Origin: Penicillus capitatus
Taxonomy: Eukaryota > Chlorophyta
Assembly: GCA_965649825.1 (NCBI GenBank)
Contig: OZ287723.1
Location: 16,001 to 80,000 of the forward strand
Length of the DNA: 64,000 nt
Direction: 5' to 3'
The translations under genes and the position numbers were made by a program. The notes under the pieces are model-generated. The model was not told the origin of the DNA and ran no database searches. It saw only the letters and a program-made list of their open reading frames with translations. Below are positions 40,201 through 49,698 of this stretch, piece by piece. The first letter of the stretch is position 1; the number at the start of each line of letters is the position of its first letter.

Positions 40201-43200
40201 TTAATCAAGAATTTCGGAAACAATACCAGCACCAACAGTACGGCCACCTTCGCGAATAGCAAAACGCATTCCATTTTCAATTGCAATCGGTTGAATAAGT
40301 TCAACGATTATTTGAACTCTATCACCCGGCATAACCATACGCATTTTACTATTATCATCAGTTTGAAAAGATTCAATTTTACCTGTAACATCTGTCGTTC
40401 GGACATAAAATTGTGGTCTATAACCAGCAACAAAAGAAGTATGACGGCCTCCTTCACTTTTTTTTAAAATATAAACTTGCGCCTTAAATTTAAGATGAGG
40501 TGTTATTGAACCTGGTTTAGCTAAAACCATACCTCGTTCAACTTCATTTTTTTGTACCCCCCTTAACAAAACGCCAACATTATCTCCAGCAACACTTTCA
40601 TCTAAGGTTTTTTGAAACATTTCAAGTCCGATAACAGTTGTTTCTTTCGTATTTTTAAGTCCAATAATTTCAACAGATTCTCCTACTTTAATTTGTCCAC
40701 GTTCCACACGACCTGTAGCAACTGTTCCACGGCCTGTAATTGATACTATATTTTCAATGGCCATTAAAAAATCTTTTTCAATATTTCTTTGGGGCAGTGG
40801 GATTGCTTCATCAACACAATCCATTAACGCATGAATGCGGTCAACCCACTCATTATCACCGCGTTGAATTTGGGGGTTCGTTGTAAGTGCTTCTACAGCT
40901 TCTAAAGCAGATCCTTTAATGATTAATATAGAATCTCCGGGAAAATCATAACGATCTAATGTTTCTCGAATTTCTAATTCGACAAGTTCTAACAATTCTA
41001 CATCATCAACTTGATCAATTTTATTTAAAAAAACAACAATAGCCGGAACTCCAACTTGTTGAGCTAATAAAATATGTTCTTTAGTTTGAGGCATTGGACC
41101 ATCAGCCCCGGAAACCACTAAAATAGCGCCATCCATTTGAGCGGCACCCGTAATCATATGAAAGTAGGGATTCAACAATTCCCTCTTCTACCTAACCGTA
41201 CACGATAATTTCTTATCATACGGCTATTTGTATCTTTCGAAAATTGGTTGTTAATTCTTTAATTGAAGGAAAAGAGATTTTTTGATTTGTGAATTTATTT
41301 ATAGTTAAATCTTTATCATATTTGTGAAAAATTTGTTTCATTGTCCGTTGTTTATACTTCATACATAATGTTTTTACACAAGATGTTTTAATAATATAAT
41401 AAATCCAATATAATTGTTTTCGAGTATTTAGATGAAAATAATAATAATTAAAAATTTTTTGAAGAAATTTATTATAAAATAAAACAATTTGAAAATCGGA
41501 AAATTTTATCCATATATTTTTTTGCAAAGATTTATTTTTGTATAAAAAGTCATGATTCTTTAGGTGATTCTTTATTTTATTTTTATCTACAGTTATTCTT
41601 AATTTATGTTTTCGAAAATATAAAATAAATCCTAAAAAATATATACTTTGTTTTTTAAATTTTTTAATGAAAATTTTTTGAGGTTTTATTTGTAATTTCG
41701 TTATTAGCCAAGTTTTGATTTTATTTCGAATTAAAACCATAAACGTATAAGTTCCATATAAAATAATAATAAATTCATTTATATATCGAATATAAAATAT
41801 TTTTTTATATTGTTGTTGAAATTTTTGAATTTCTTTTTTGATATACAAGTCAAATTTCGAAAGATAAATACTAAATAAGATTGAAATATATGCTTTCGAA
41901 ACAAATTTTTGATTGTAAAATTGTGAAATGAGACTAATAAACTTTTTATCTTTAATATTTTGTTTTAGATATTTTAAAACAAAATGAATTTTTAAGTCAT
42001 AAGAATTCAATTTCACTTCAAGACCAAAATTCCAATTTGAATAGGATAGTTTTATTTTTTGTAAAACATCATGAGGGGTATTTTGAAAATTATAAATTTT
42101 ATTTAAAATTAGTCGCAAACATTCTTGAACAATTAAATCATCAAAACAAACTTTTTTTCTCAAAAATATTGGTTTATAAATCTGATTTTTTAAGGAATCG
42201 TGTAAATTGATTAATTGTACTAAAGAATAACTTTCAATAGATTGTGAAATAATTTTGGAACAAAAATCAAATTTTTTCGAATTTCGAAATATTATTAAAA
42301 AACCAAAAAAAAGTATTTGTGGATAAGTGATTTGTTGAAAAAGACTATTGAAAAAATATTTTTTCGAACAATTTACTACAATACATTTATTTTTTAAGAT
42401 TGGTTGAATATATTCAACTAGCCAAAATTTTTCACGATTGGTTAATGTTAAATTTTTAACAAGATCTCGAGAAGTCTTATTTAAAATAAATTTTAATTTC
42501 ATTATCTCATAGGTTTGATTGAATAACTAACCGAAAAAGATACAGTGCTTTTTATTATTTGGAAAAAACCAATTTTTTAGCCTTCTTCTCGCATACTTAA
42601 TTAGTTTAGCGAGTATATAAAAGTCTTCGAATACATATTCTTATTCTTATCTAATATAAGGAGTTTGTCCGTTTAAACCCATTGAGATATCCTGTTAAAG
42701 TTCATAAAAATATAATGAACCTTATATCTAAACCTATTTCGTTGACATCTACACTATTTATTTTAGTATTTAGATTTTCTACGTTTTAAAACAGAAAGAT
42801 ACAACTATTAGAAGATAGTTTTCTTATCCTATAATTAGATACTTTTTCGACTCCATGCTCTGTTTCCCTTACACTTTCGTGAAAAAATCGTTTTAATTTT
42901 TAGGTAAGAAGTGAAAATTTAATATATACAGGAAATATTATGAGTATATGAATTCTAATGCTTTTATCGCACATTTTTGACGTAATCTGCGTGTCCCGGA
43001 CAATCTACATGAGCATAATGACGCTTTTCAGTTTCATATTCTACATGAGCAGTATTTATTGTAATACCGCGAGCTTTTTCTTCTGGAGCAGAATCTATAT
43101 CGTTATAACTCTTTGCTTTTGCTGCTCCCGAAGCTGCTAATGTCATTGTAATAGCTGCAGTTAATGTAGTTTTACCGTGATCGACATGTCCAATTGTACC

Positions 43201-43245
43201 TATATTGACATGTGGTTTTGTTCGTTCAAATTTTTCTCTTGCCAT
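40201..43245 (-). CDS. tufA: Elongation factor Tu (two exons, group II intron)
   Basis: EF-Tu delivers aminoacyl-tRNA to the plastid ribosome. Exon 1 is 42973-43245 ([20 protein letters not shown], with the P-loop GHVDHGKT at 19-26, ending GHADYVKN). Exon 2 is 40201-41157, resuming at [20 protein letters not shown]. Joined, the product has 409 residues, the normal length. The intron starts GTGCG and ends AT. A tufA intron is unusual in green-algal plastids. Confidence 0.96.
41158..42972 (-). mobile_element. Group II intron in tufA with maturase gene
   Basis: 1815 nt. The 5' end GTGCGA is canonical. A 34-nt domain V (41193-41226) begins TAGCCGTATG and ends TGTACGGTTA, with the AGC catalytic triad. 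A domain VI stem with a candidate bulged A follows at about 41160-41190. The open frame 41216-42502 occupies the domain IV region and its stop lies in domain V. The intron splits the Asn-Met junction just after the DxxGH G3 motif of the GTPase. Confidence 0.92.
41216..42502 (-). CDS. Group II intron maturase with degenerate reverse-transcriptase site
   Basis: A 428-residue protein in the tufA intron. RT-like segments can be followed: [40 protein letters not shown] and [15 protein letters not shown], the last replacing YADD with YINE. The maturase domain is well preserved: [20 protein letters not shown] followed by [16 protein letters not shown]. No endonuclease domain is present. It probably assists splicing of its own intron but is unlikely to support retrohoming (inference). 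Confidence 0.88.
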   Translation of the reverse strand: MKLKFILNKTSRDLVKNLTLTNREKFWLVEYIQPILKNKCIVVNCSKKYFFNSLFQQITYPQILFFGFLIIFRNSKKFDFCSKIISQSIESYSLVQLINLHDSLKNQIYKPIFLRKKVCFDDLIVQECLRLILNKIYNFQNTPHDVLQKIKLSYSNWNFGLEVKLNSYDLKIHFVLKYLKQNIKDKKFISLISQFYNQKFVSKAYISILFSIYLSKFDLYIKKEIQKFQQQYKKIFYIRYINEFIIILYGTYTFMVLIRNKIKTWLITKLQIKPQKIFIKKFKKQSIYFLGFILYFRKHKLRITVDKNKIKNHLKNHDFLYKNKSLQKNIWIKFSDFQIVLFYNKFLQKIFNYYYFHLNTRKQLYWIYYIIKTSCVKTLCMKYKQRTMKQIFHKYDKDLTINKFTNQKISFPSIKELTTNFRKIQIAV

Positions 43246-43337
43246 AAAATATAAGATATAAGATATAAAAAAATGTATAAATTCACGAATTAAAGTTCTA
43301 TAATTGACAACGACATGGTAAATTGAATTTTAAATTT

Positions 43338-43410
43338 AGCCTGCTACCGGAATTGAACCGATAACCCTCGGTTTACAAGACCGATGCTCTACCAATTGAG
43401 CTAAGCAGGC
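43338..43410 (-). tRNA. trnT-UGU: tRNA-Thr(UGU)
   Basis: Acceptor GCCTGCT/AGCAGGC, anticodon loop CTTGTAA on a TCGGT/ACCGA stem. Confidence 0.95.
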
Positions 43411-43480
43411 CTTTTTTTTTTTTCAACGAATTTTGTCTTGAGAAACAAATTTTTCTAAAATGAAAATGAATTAAAGAATT

Positions 43481-43552
43481 TGGGATATCGCCAAGTGGTA
43501 AGGCTGTGGGTTTTGGTCCCGCTATTCGGAGGTTCGAATCCTTCTATCCCAG
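43481..43552 (+). tRNA. trnQ-UUG: tRNA-Gln(UUG)
   Basis: Acceptor TGGGATA/TATCCCA, anticodon TTG in a TTTTGGT loop. First of four plus-strand tRNA genes in a row. Confidence 0.95.
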
Positions 43553-43559
43553 AATTTTC

Positions 43560-43644
43560 GCCTTGATGGTGGAATGGTAGACACAATTGATTCAAAATCA
43601 ATCACTTTATTTTAAGTATGGAGGTTCAAATCCTCTTCAAGGCA
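43560..43644 (+). tRNA. trnL-CAA: tRNA-Leu(CAA)
   Basis: Class II tRNA with acceptor GCCTTGA/TCAAGGC and anticodon loop TTCAAAA on an ATTGA/TCAAT stem. Confidence 0.95.
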
Positions 43645-43646
43645 TG

Positions 43647-43720
43647 GCCAGGATAGCTCAGTTGGTTAGAGTAATGGTCTGAAAAACCATTGGCCGCCAG
43701 TTCAAATCTGGTTCCTGGCA
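43647..43720 (+). tRNA. trnF-GAA: tRNA-Phe(GAA)
   Basis: Acceptor GCCAGGA/TCCTGGC and anticodon loop CTGAAAA on an ATGGT/ACCAT stem; 2 nt after trnL(CAA). Confidence 0.95.
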
Positions 43721-43724
43721 GCTA

Positions 43725-43805
43725 GCTCTTGTGGCGAAATAGGTAGACGTATTAGTTTTAGAAGCTAATGTCTTTGACGTATGGGTTCGAGTCCCATCGA
43801 GAGCA
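43725..43805 (+). tRNA. trnL-UAG: tRNA-Leu(UAG)
   Basis: Class II tRNA with acceptor GCTCTTG/CGAGAGC and anticodon loop TTTAGAA on a TTAGT/GCTAA stem. Confidence 0.95.
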
Positions 43806-43832
43806 TAATATTACATAAAAATTAATCACAAA

Positions 43833-43905
43833 AACCCCCGGGGGAATTCGAATCCCCGTTTCCTCCGTGAAAGGGAGATGTCCTTGGCCTCTAGACGACG
43901 GGGGC
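43833..43905 (-). tRNA. trnE-UUC: tRNA-Glu(UUC)
   Basis: Acceptor GCCCCCG/CGGGGGT (first pair G-U) and anticodon TTC in a CTTTCAC loop. In plastids this tRNA also supplies glutamate for tetrapyrrole synthesis. Confidence 0.94.
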
Positions 43906-43969
43906 AGCAGCGTAACTAATATTAAGAAGCTACGCATATAGCATATATATAATAAATATTTTTTTTATG

Positions 43970-45097
43970 TCAAGAATAATCGTACAATCGGTTCAATGCT
44001 TGAAACATTTTGTTATTAAATTTGATTAATTTTTTTTCTTTTCGTTCATATATTGATAGATTTTGTTTATTTTTTATTTTGTTAAATACCTTTTCTGTAT
44101 TTTTATAAAGTGCGAGCAACTCATTTTTAGAAAAATGAGCTTTGGCATCTTTACTTATAGCATTCCGATAAGTTTTTTTTTTTTTTAATTTCCGACGAAA
44201 TTTTTCTTCACTTAAAAAATCTGATGATTTTAAAATTCCTAGAGGAATTTTACCTTTGCGTCTCAATCTCAAAGGTGCTTCATGAAATAAACGTATTGTT
44301 TCAAAAATAGCAACTTTTAAAAAGTCACGAGGAACAATTAAATCTATTAAACCATGATCTACTAAATATTCGGAAGTTTGAAAATTTTCAGGTAAATCTT
44401 CTTGTAAAGTTTGTTTAATAACACGACGTCCAGCAAAACCAATTAAAGCATTAGGTTCTGCGTAAATTATATCCCCAAGCATAGCAAAACTAGCCAGAAC
44501 ACCACCTGTTGTAGGTGAGGTCAAAATTGAAATATACAGTAAATTAGCCTTATTTTGATGAATATTTAGCGCAGCCGAAATTTTTGCCATTTGCATTAAG
44601 CTAAAAACTCCTTCATGTATACGAGCCCCACCTGAAGCGCAAATGATAACTAATGCTAAGCCCTGGTGGGTAGCATATTCGATTAATCGAGTAAATTTTT
44701 CTCCAACAACAGAACCCATACTACCTCCCATAAAATTAAAATCCATAATACCAAGTGCAATAGGTATACCGTCAAGTATACCAGTGCCTGTTATAACAGC
44801 TTCTTGAAAATTGTTTTCAAGTTGTGCATCGTTTAAACGCGATAAATAACTTCTTTTATCAGAAAAGTTCAACGGATCAATAGAAGATAAAGTTTCATCG
44901 AAAGGTTGCCATGTTCCGGGATCGATTAAATATTCTAAACGTTCACGACCATTCATTAGTAAATGAGTATCACAAGACGAACAAACAAAATAATTTTTTT
45001 TTAAATGTTTAATATAAAGGATAGCTCCACAGTTATGACAACGCGTCCATAAACCACGTTCATCGATAGGTGAGTTCAGCCATGATAAAATAGCCAT
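43970..45097 (-). CDS. accD: Acetyl-CoA carboxylase carboxyltransferase beta subunit
   Basis: A 375-residue subunit of the prokaryotic-type acetyl-CoA carboxylase that makes malonyl-CoA in the stroma. A zinc ribbon is visible at the N-terminus (cysteines about 20, 23, 39 and 42), then MDFNFMGGSMGSVVGEK and LVIICASGGARIHEGVFSLM of the crotonase fold. A basic C-terminal extension of about 80 residues follows the core. Confidence 0.97.
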   Translation of the reverse strand: MAILSWLNSPIDERGLWTRCHNCGAILYIKHLKKNYFVCSSCDTHLLMNGRERLEYLIDPGTWQPFDETLSSIDPLNFSDKRSYLSRLNDAQLENNFQEAVITGTGILDGIPIALGIMDFNFMGGSMGSVVGEKFTRLIEYATHQGLALVIICASGGARIHEGVFSLMQMAKISAALNIHQNKANLLYISILTSPTTGGVLASFAMLGDIIYAEPNALIGFAGRRVIKQTLQEDLPENFQTSEYLVDHGLIDLIVPRDFLKVAIFETIRLFHEAPLRLRRKGKIPLGILKSSDFLSEEKFRRKLKKKKTYRNAISKDAKAHFSKNELLALYKNTEKVFNKIKNKQNLSIYERKEKKLIKFNNKMFQALNRLYDYS

Positions 45098-45126
45098 AAT
45101 TTTATTTATTTATTTTATTTATTTAT

Positions 45127-45639
45127 TTATTTTTTGAGTGTAAATCTTTTATTTTTTAATTTTTTATTTTTTAATTTTTTAGTTTTTTTTTTTTTTGTTT
45201 TTATAAAACGATTTGCATCAGCTATACGTTGAACTTCTTCTTTTTTACGAAAAGCATTTCCAACTTTTTTCGATGCATCAATGAATTCATTTGCTAAATT
45301 TATAGCAAAAGTATTTCCTGATCTTTTTTTTGCCGAACCTAATATCCAACTAATTCCACGAGAAATTCCACGATTTAAGTCAAGTTCAACAGGAATCGGA
45401 AAAACAGAACTACCGCGACGACGTGTTTGTAATTTAACGGATGGGGTTGTATTACTAATCGCCTTTTCAATAATCAAAAGAGGATCTTTTTCTGTTTTAT
45501 TTTGAATATTTACTAAACTTTTTTGAAGAATACGATGTGCCAATTTTTTCTTCCCATGCCGCATAATTCGTTGACTTATAAGAAATAAGTAATCCGAATT
45601 ATTACATTTGTATTTATTTATATATTTAGTACGTGACAT
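45127..45639 (-). CDS. rps7: Small-subunit ribosomal protein S7
   Basis: A 170-residue S7 protein. The conserved block GSSVFPIPVELDLNRGISRG is present, followed by the AFRKKEEVQRIADANRFI motif. About 20 residues of Lys/Asn repeat (KKTKKLKNKKLKN) are added at the C-terminus, encoded by a tandem AT repeat; the family is usually about 155. It follows rps12 by 10 nt in the str-type cluster. Confidence 0.97.
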   Translation of the reverse strand: MSRTKYINKYKCNNSDYLFLISQRIMRHGKKKLAHRILQKSLVNIQNKTEKDPLLIIEKAISNTTPSVKLQTRRRGSSVFPIPVELDLNRGISRGISWILGSAKKRSGNTFAINLANEFIDASKKVGNAFRKKEEVQRIADANRFIKTKKKKTKKLKNKKLKNKRFTLKK

Positions 45640-45649
45640 AGATAATATC

Positions 45650-46033
45650 TTAAGTTAGTTTAGTTTCTTTTTTTTTTACACCATATTTTGATCTACCTTG
45701 ATGTCGATAGCGAACGCTAGCAGTATCTAAAGTTCCACGAATAATTCTATAACGCACACCGGGTAAATCTTTAACGCGACCACCCCGAATTAAAACAATT
45801 GCATGTTCTTGCAAATTATGACCAATGCCCGGTATAGAAGCAGTAACTTCAAAACCAGAAGTTAAACGAACTCTAGCAACTTTACGAATTGCCGAATTAG
45901 GTTTTTTTGGCGTTATAGTAAAAACACGTATACAAACTCCACGACGTTGTGGACAAGACTTCAAAGCAAGAGATTTTATTCTTTTCGACGATTTTTTTCG
46001 AGCAGATTGCACTAATTGTTGAACTGTTGGCAT
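45650..46033 (-). CDS. rps12: Small-subunit ribosomal protein S12
   Basis: A 127-residue decoding-centre protein starting [37 protein letters not shown] and [20 protein letters not shown] are conserved. The gene is continuous, without the trans-splicing seen in land plants. An upstream in-frame ATG would add 15 unconserved residues and was not chosen. Confidence 0.97.
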   Translation of the reverse strand: MPTVQQLVQSARKKSSKRIKSLALKSCPQRRGVCIRVFTITPKKPNSAIRKVARVRLTSGFEVTASIPGIGHNLQEHAIVLIRGGRVKDLPGVRYRIIRGTLDTASVRYRHQGRSKYGVKKKETKLT

Positions 46034-46066
46034 AATAAAGTTTTTTGATAAAATAATAAAATAAAA

Positions 46067-46095
46067 AGAAGAGCCCACCTCTGGTGGGTTCTTCT
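46067..46095. terminator. Hairpin 3' of rbcL
   Basis: Inverted repeat with 13-base arms (AGAAGAGCCCACC; one wobble pair) and a 3-nt loop, 11 nt past the rbcL stop. Such hairpins protect rbcL mRNA 3' ends. Confidence 0.85.
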
Positions 46096-46105
46096 ATATT
46101 GAATT

Positions 46106-47533
46106 TTAAAGAGTATCGATTGTTTCAAATTCAAATTTAATTTCTTTCCATACAACACAAGCTGCAGCAAGTTCAGGACTCCATTTAGATGCATCACGAA
46201 TAATATCATTCCCTTCGGAAGCAAGAGAACGTCCTTCATTACGTGCTTGTACACAAACTTCACAAGCGATACGATTCGCTGCAGCTCCCGGAGCATTTCC
46301 CCAAGGATGACCTAATGTTCCACCACCAAATTGTAAACAAGCATCATCTCCAAAAATTTCAACTAATGCAGGCATATGCCAAACATGAATACCACCAGAA
46401 GCAACAGGTATTACCCCAGGCAATGAGACCCAATCTTGAGTAAAGTAAATCCCGCGCTTACGATCTTTTTCACAAAAATTATCGCGCATTAAATCTACAA
46501 AACCTAAAGTTACTTCACGTTCACCTTCAAGTTTACCTACAACAGTTCCTGCATGTAAATGATCACCACCCGAAAGCCGCAAAGCTTTTGCAAGAACTCT
46601 AAAATGCATTCCATGAATTTTTTGACGGTCAATCACAGCATGCATTGCACGATGAATATGTAATAATAAACTATGATCCCGGCAGTAATGTGCAAGAGAT
46701 GTATTCGCTGTAAAACCTCCAGTTAAATAATCATGCATGATAATAGGTACACCTAATTCTTTTGCACATTCAGCTCTTTTTATCATTTCATCACAATGAC
46801 CCGCAGTAGCATTTAAATAATGTCCTTTAATTTCACCTGTTTCGGCTTGTGATTTATAAATAGCTTCGGCAACAAAAAGAAAACGATCACGCCAACGCAT
46901 AAATGGCTGAGAATTTACATTTTCATCATCTTTTGTAAAATCAAGCCCACCACGTAAACCTTCATAAACCGCACGTCCATAATTTTTAGCAGAAAGACCT
47001 AATTTAGGTTTAATAGTACAACCTAAAAATGGACGTCCATATTTATTGAGTTTATCACGTTCAACTTGAATTCCATGAGGTGGTCCTTGAAAAGTTTTAA
47101 TATATGAAGGAGGAATACGTAAATCTTCAAGGCGTAATGCTCTTAAAGCTTTAAATCCGAAAACATTTCCAACAATAGAAGTAAATAAATTTGTAACAGA
47201 ACCTTCTTCAAAAAGATCTAATGGATATGCAACATAAGCAATAAATTGATTTTCTTCACCAGGAATTGCTTCAATATCATAACAACGCCCTTTATATTTA
47301 TCTAAACTTGTAAGACCATCTGTCCATACAGTTGTCCATGTTCCTGTTGAAGATTCTGCCGCAACTGCGGCACCTGCTTCTTCCGGAGGCACACCTGGTT
47401 GAGGTGTCATTCGAAATGCTGCAAGGATATCCGTTTCTGATACTTGATAATCTGGTGTATAATATGTTAAACGATATTCTTTAACTCCAGCTTTAAATCC
47501 AGCACCAGCTTTTGTTTCTGTTTGTGGTCCCAT
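46106..47533 (-). CDS. rbcL: Rubisco large subunit (form IB)
   Basis: A 475-residue catalytic subunit that carboxylates ribulose-1,5-bisphosphate. The carbamylated lysine lies in [20 protein letters not shown] (Lys 201 by standard numbering), with [19 protein letters not shown] and the C-terminal [12 protein letters not shown] conserved. It starts [20 protein letters not shown]; position 2 is Gly rather than the usual Ser or Val. Intact and intronless. Confidence 0.99.
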   Translation of the reverse strand: MGPQTETKAGAGFKAGVKEYRLTYYTPDYQVSETDILAAFRMTPQPGVPPEEAGAAVAAESSTGTWTTVWTDGLTSLDKYKGRCYDIEAIPGEENQFIAYVAYPLDLFEEGSVTNLFTSIVGNVFGFKALRALRLEDLRIPPSYIKTFQGPPHGIQVERDKLNKYGRPFLGCTIKPKLGLSAKNYGRAVYEGLRGGLDFTKDDENVNSQPFMRWRDRFLFVAEAIYKSQAETGEIKGHYLNATAGHCDEMIKRAECAKELGVPIIMHDYLTGGFTANTSLAHYCRDHSLLLHIHRAMHAVIDRQKIHGMHFRVLAKALRLSGGDHLHAGTVVGKLEGEREVTLGFVDLMRDNFCEKDRKRGIYFTQDWVSLPGVIPVASGGIHVWHMPALVEIFGDDACLQFGGGTLGHPWGNAPGAAANRIACEVCVQARNEGRSLASEGNDIIRDASKWSPELAAACVVWKEIKFEFETIDTL

Positions 47534-47596
47534 ATCTATTTCTACTTAAATGATTAAATAACGATTTTTTGCAACAACCCGTATACATTGTTTTAT

Positions 47597-47602
47597 ATTA
47601 TA
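47597..47602 (-). promoter_or_regulatory. Candidate -10 element for rbcL
   Basis: A perfect TATAAT on the minus strand about 64 nt before the rbcL ATG. No clear -35 box precedes it, which is common for strong algal plastid promoters. The site lies just past the petG stop, so petG read-through could also supply rbcL mRNA. Confidence 0.4.
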
Positions 47603-47612
47603 ATGTTTGTTT

Positions 47613-47723
47613 TTAAAGTAACCGATCACCACGTTTATATTGGAGATAAGCTGCAACAAATAAACCAGCAATTGTTACTGGTACAAGTCCCAATACAATA
47701 CCAGATAATAATGGTTCAACCAT
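47613..47723 (-). CDS. petG: Cytochrome b6f subunit V
   Basis: A 36-residue single-span subunit ([20 protein letters not shown], ending [11 protein letters not shown]), essential for b6f assembly. It matches PetG along its full length. It lies 80 nt upstream of rbcL on the same strand. Confidence 0.97.
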   Translation of the reverse strand: MVEPLLSGIVLGLVPVTIAGLFVAAYLQYKRGDRLL

Positions 47724-47796
47724 AATTGAATTCTTTTTATATTTTAAAGTGTAATAATATTTGAGAAAAAAGTCAAATAATAGCGCGTAGGTTATT

Positions 47797-47870
47797 TGAG
47801 TATGGAGGGACTCGAACCCCCGACCTTATGGTTCGTAGCCATAGACTCTAATCCACTAAGCTACATACCC
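47797..47870 (-). tRNA. trnR-ACG: tRNA-Arg(ACG)
   Basis: Acceptor GGGTATG/CATACTC (one wobble) and anticodon loop CTACGAA on a TATGG/CCATA stem. A34 is presumably edited to inosine. Confidence 0.94.
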
Positions 47871-47871
47871 A

Positions 47872-47945
47872 AGGCGGACGACGGGAATCGAACCCGCGAA
47901 TGATGGTGCCACAAACCATTACCTTACCACTTGGCGACGCCCACC
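47872..47945 (-). tRNA. trnH-GUG: tRNA-His(GUG)
   Basis: Acceptor GGTGGGC/GTCCGCC (two wobble pairs), anticodon GTG in a TTGTGGT-type loop. Confidence 0.93.
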
Positions 47946-48094
47946 ATGATCGTCATAATCAAAATTTATTTTTGATTTTTTTAATAAAAATGTCAAGACC
48001 AAAATTTGATTTTACATAATCGATTTTTTCTGTACTCTTTAATCAATAATATAAAGCGGCTTAAATTTTATAGTGAAATCATTGATTTAAAATT

Positions 48095-48211
48095 ATGACA
48101 GCACCCTATTTACCAGAAATCTTTGTACCACTTGTTGGTCTATTTTTTCCTACAGTAACTATGGCATCCATTTTTCTTTATATTGAAATTTCACGAAATG
48201 AAATAAATTAA
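48095..48211 (+). CDS. psaI: Photosystem I subunit VIII
   Basis: A 38-residue single-span protein beginning [20 protein letters not shown], with the LPSIFVPLVG-like core of PsaI. It lies 54 nt upstream of petA on the same strand. Confidence 0.93.
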   Translation: MTAPYLPEIFVPLVGLFFPTVTMASIFLYIEISRNEIN

Positions 48212-48265
48212 ATAAATTTTGAATCGCATCAATGAAAAGAAAATTTTTAATTATTTAATTAATTC

Positions 48266-49213
48266 ATGTTTTTAAAAAAATTCTATTTTTTTAGTTTATT
48301 TTTTTTCGTACTATTTACAACAAATAATGCAATTGGTTACCCTATCTTTGCTCAGCAAAATTATGAAAATCCACGTGAAGCAAATGGAAGGATTGTGTGT
48401 GCAAATTGTCATTTAGCTGAAAAACCTGTTGAACTACAAATTCCACAAGCTGTTTTACCAGATACAGTTTTTGAAGCTGTTGTTAAAATTCCATACGACC
48501 AACAAATTCAACAAGTTTTAGGTAATGGAAAAAAAGGCCCACTAAATGTAGGAGCTGTTCTTATTTTACCAGAAGGATTTCAATTAGCACCAAAAGATCG
48601 AATTCCTCCAGAACTTAAAAAACAGGTTAAAAGATTAAGTTTCCAACCTTATAGTAAAACTCAAAAAAATATTTTAGTTGTTGGACCTGTTCCTGGAAAA
48701 AAATATAATAAAATGGTTTTTCCAATCCTTTCCCCCGACCCAAATGGAACAAACGAAACAAAAGATAAAAAAAGTTATTTTTTAAAATATCCAATTTATT
48801 TAGGAGCTAACCGTGGACGTGGTCAAGTTTATGCAGATGGTTCAAAAAGTAATAATACAATTTATACATCACCAGTCACTGGAAAAATAATTCAAATATC
48901 TGAACCAACCAACGAATTATCCCAATTTGAAATTCAAATTGAAACTGATTCGGGTGATAAAATTATTGAAAAAATACCATTAGGACCTGAAATTATTGTA
49001 AGTGTTAACCAAATCGTTCAACAAGATCAACCTTTAACAAACAATCCAAATATTGGTGGTTTTGGCCAGCAAAACGGAGAAATTGTATTACAAAATCCGA
49101 AACGGATTTTCGGTTATCTCATTTTTGTATTTAGTGTACTTTTGACACAAATTTTTTTAGTTCTAAAGAAAAAACAGTTTGAAAAAGTCCAATTATTTCA
49201 AATGAATTTTTAA
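48266..49213 (+). CDS. petA: Cytochrome f
   Basis: A 315-residue c-type cytochrome of the b6f complex. Signal peptide residues 1-24; the mature start Tyr 25 ([18 protein letters not shown]) is the axial haem ligand. The haem motif CANCH is at 45-49. A C-terminal membrane anchor (about 283-302, [18 protein letters not shown]) and a stromal tail complete it. Full length. Confidence 0.98.
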   Translation: MFLKKFYFFSLFFFVLFTTNNAIGYPIFAQQNYENPREANGRIVCANCHLAEKPVELQIPQAVLPDTVFEAVVKIPYDQQIQQVLGNGKKGPLNVGAVLILPEGFQLAPKDRIPPELKKQVKRLSFQPYSKTQKNILVVGPVPGKKYNKMVFPILSPDPNGTNETKDKKSYFLKYPIYLGANRGRGQVYADGSKSNNTIYTSPVTGKIIQISEPTNELSQFEIQIETDSGDKIIEKIPLGPEIIVSVNQIVQQDQPLTNNPNIGGFGQQNGEIVLQNPKRIFGYLIFVFSVLLTQIFLVLKKKQFEKVQLFQMNF

Positions 49214-49254
49214 ATTTAAAAAGCTAGAAGCTAGGTACTCGCTACCTAAGTAGG

Positions 49255-49341
49255 GCATATATGGCTGAGTGGTCGAAAGCAATGGACTCATAATCCATTT
49301 CCGTTTTACGGACAACGTAGGTTCAAACCCTACTATATGCA
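49255..49341 (+). tRNA. trnI-CAU: tRNA-Ile(CAU) with a class II-type long variable arm
   Basis: An 87-nt cloverleaf with acceptor GCATATA/TATATGC and discriminator A, a T arm GTAGGTTCAAACCCTAC and anticodon loop CTCATAA. Acceptor and T arm are those of plastid trnI(CAU), whose C34 is converted to lysidine to read AUA. Unusually, a variable arm of about 18 nt with a TCCGT/ACGGA stem is present. The D arm and anticodon stem are nearly identical to trnS(GCU) at 4423. With trnfM and trnM already found, isoleucine is the best identity. Confidence 0.8.
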
Positions 49342-49416
49342 GCATTTCAAATAAAAATAACTGTTTTAAAAATAAACTATAAAATTTTTAAAAAAATTTA
49401 AAAATATATTTTTATT

Positions 49417-49695
49417 ATGAATAAATTTAATGAAATACAATGGAGTAAAAACATATTTAATTTTTTAAAACAACCGATTATTACAGATAAAACAATAAAA
49501 TTTTTTGAACGAAAACAATATGTATTTGATGTGAATCTTCAATTAACAAAAAAACAAATCAAAAAAATTTTTGAAGAATATTACGGAATTCCAATAAAAT
49601 CAATAAAAACTTTTCGCAAAAATGAAAAAAATAAAAAAAGTCCAAATAAACGTGTAATTTTACGTTTTTTAAAACGCATACCTATTTTATTTTAA
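49417..49695 (+). CDS. rpl23: Large-subunit ribosomal protein L23
   Basis: A 92-residue L23 protein near the peptide exit tunnel. LKQPIITDKTIKFFERKQYV and FDVNLQLTKKQIKKIFEEYY are family segments. First gene of the long rpl23-to-rpoA operon; rpl2 starts 3 nt after its stop. Confidence 0.95.
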   Translation: MNKFNEIQWSKNIFNFLKQPIITDKTIKFFERKQYVFDVNLQLTKKQIKKIFEEYYGIPIKSIKTFRKNEKNKKSPNKRVILRFLKRIPILF

Positions 49696-49698
49696 TTA

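Noticed and set aside
46034-46078. Longer start for rps12 (15 extra residues)
   Set aside because: The extra segment is not conserved and overlaps the rbcL terminator hairpin; MPTVQQL is the universal start.
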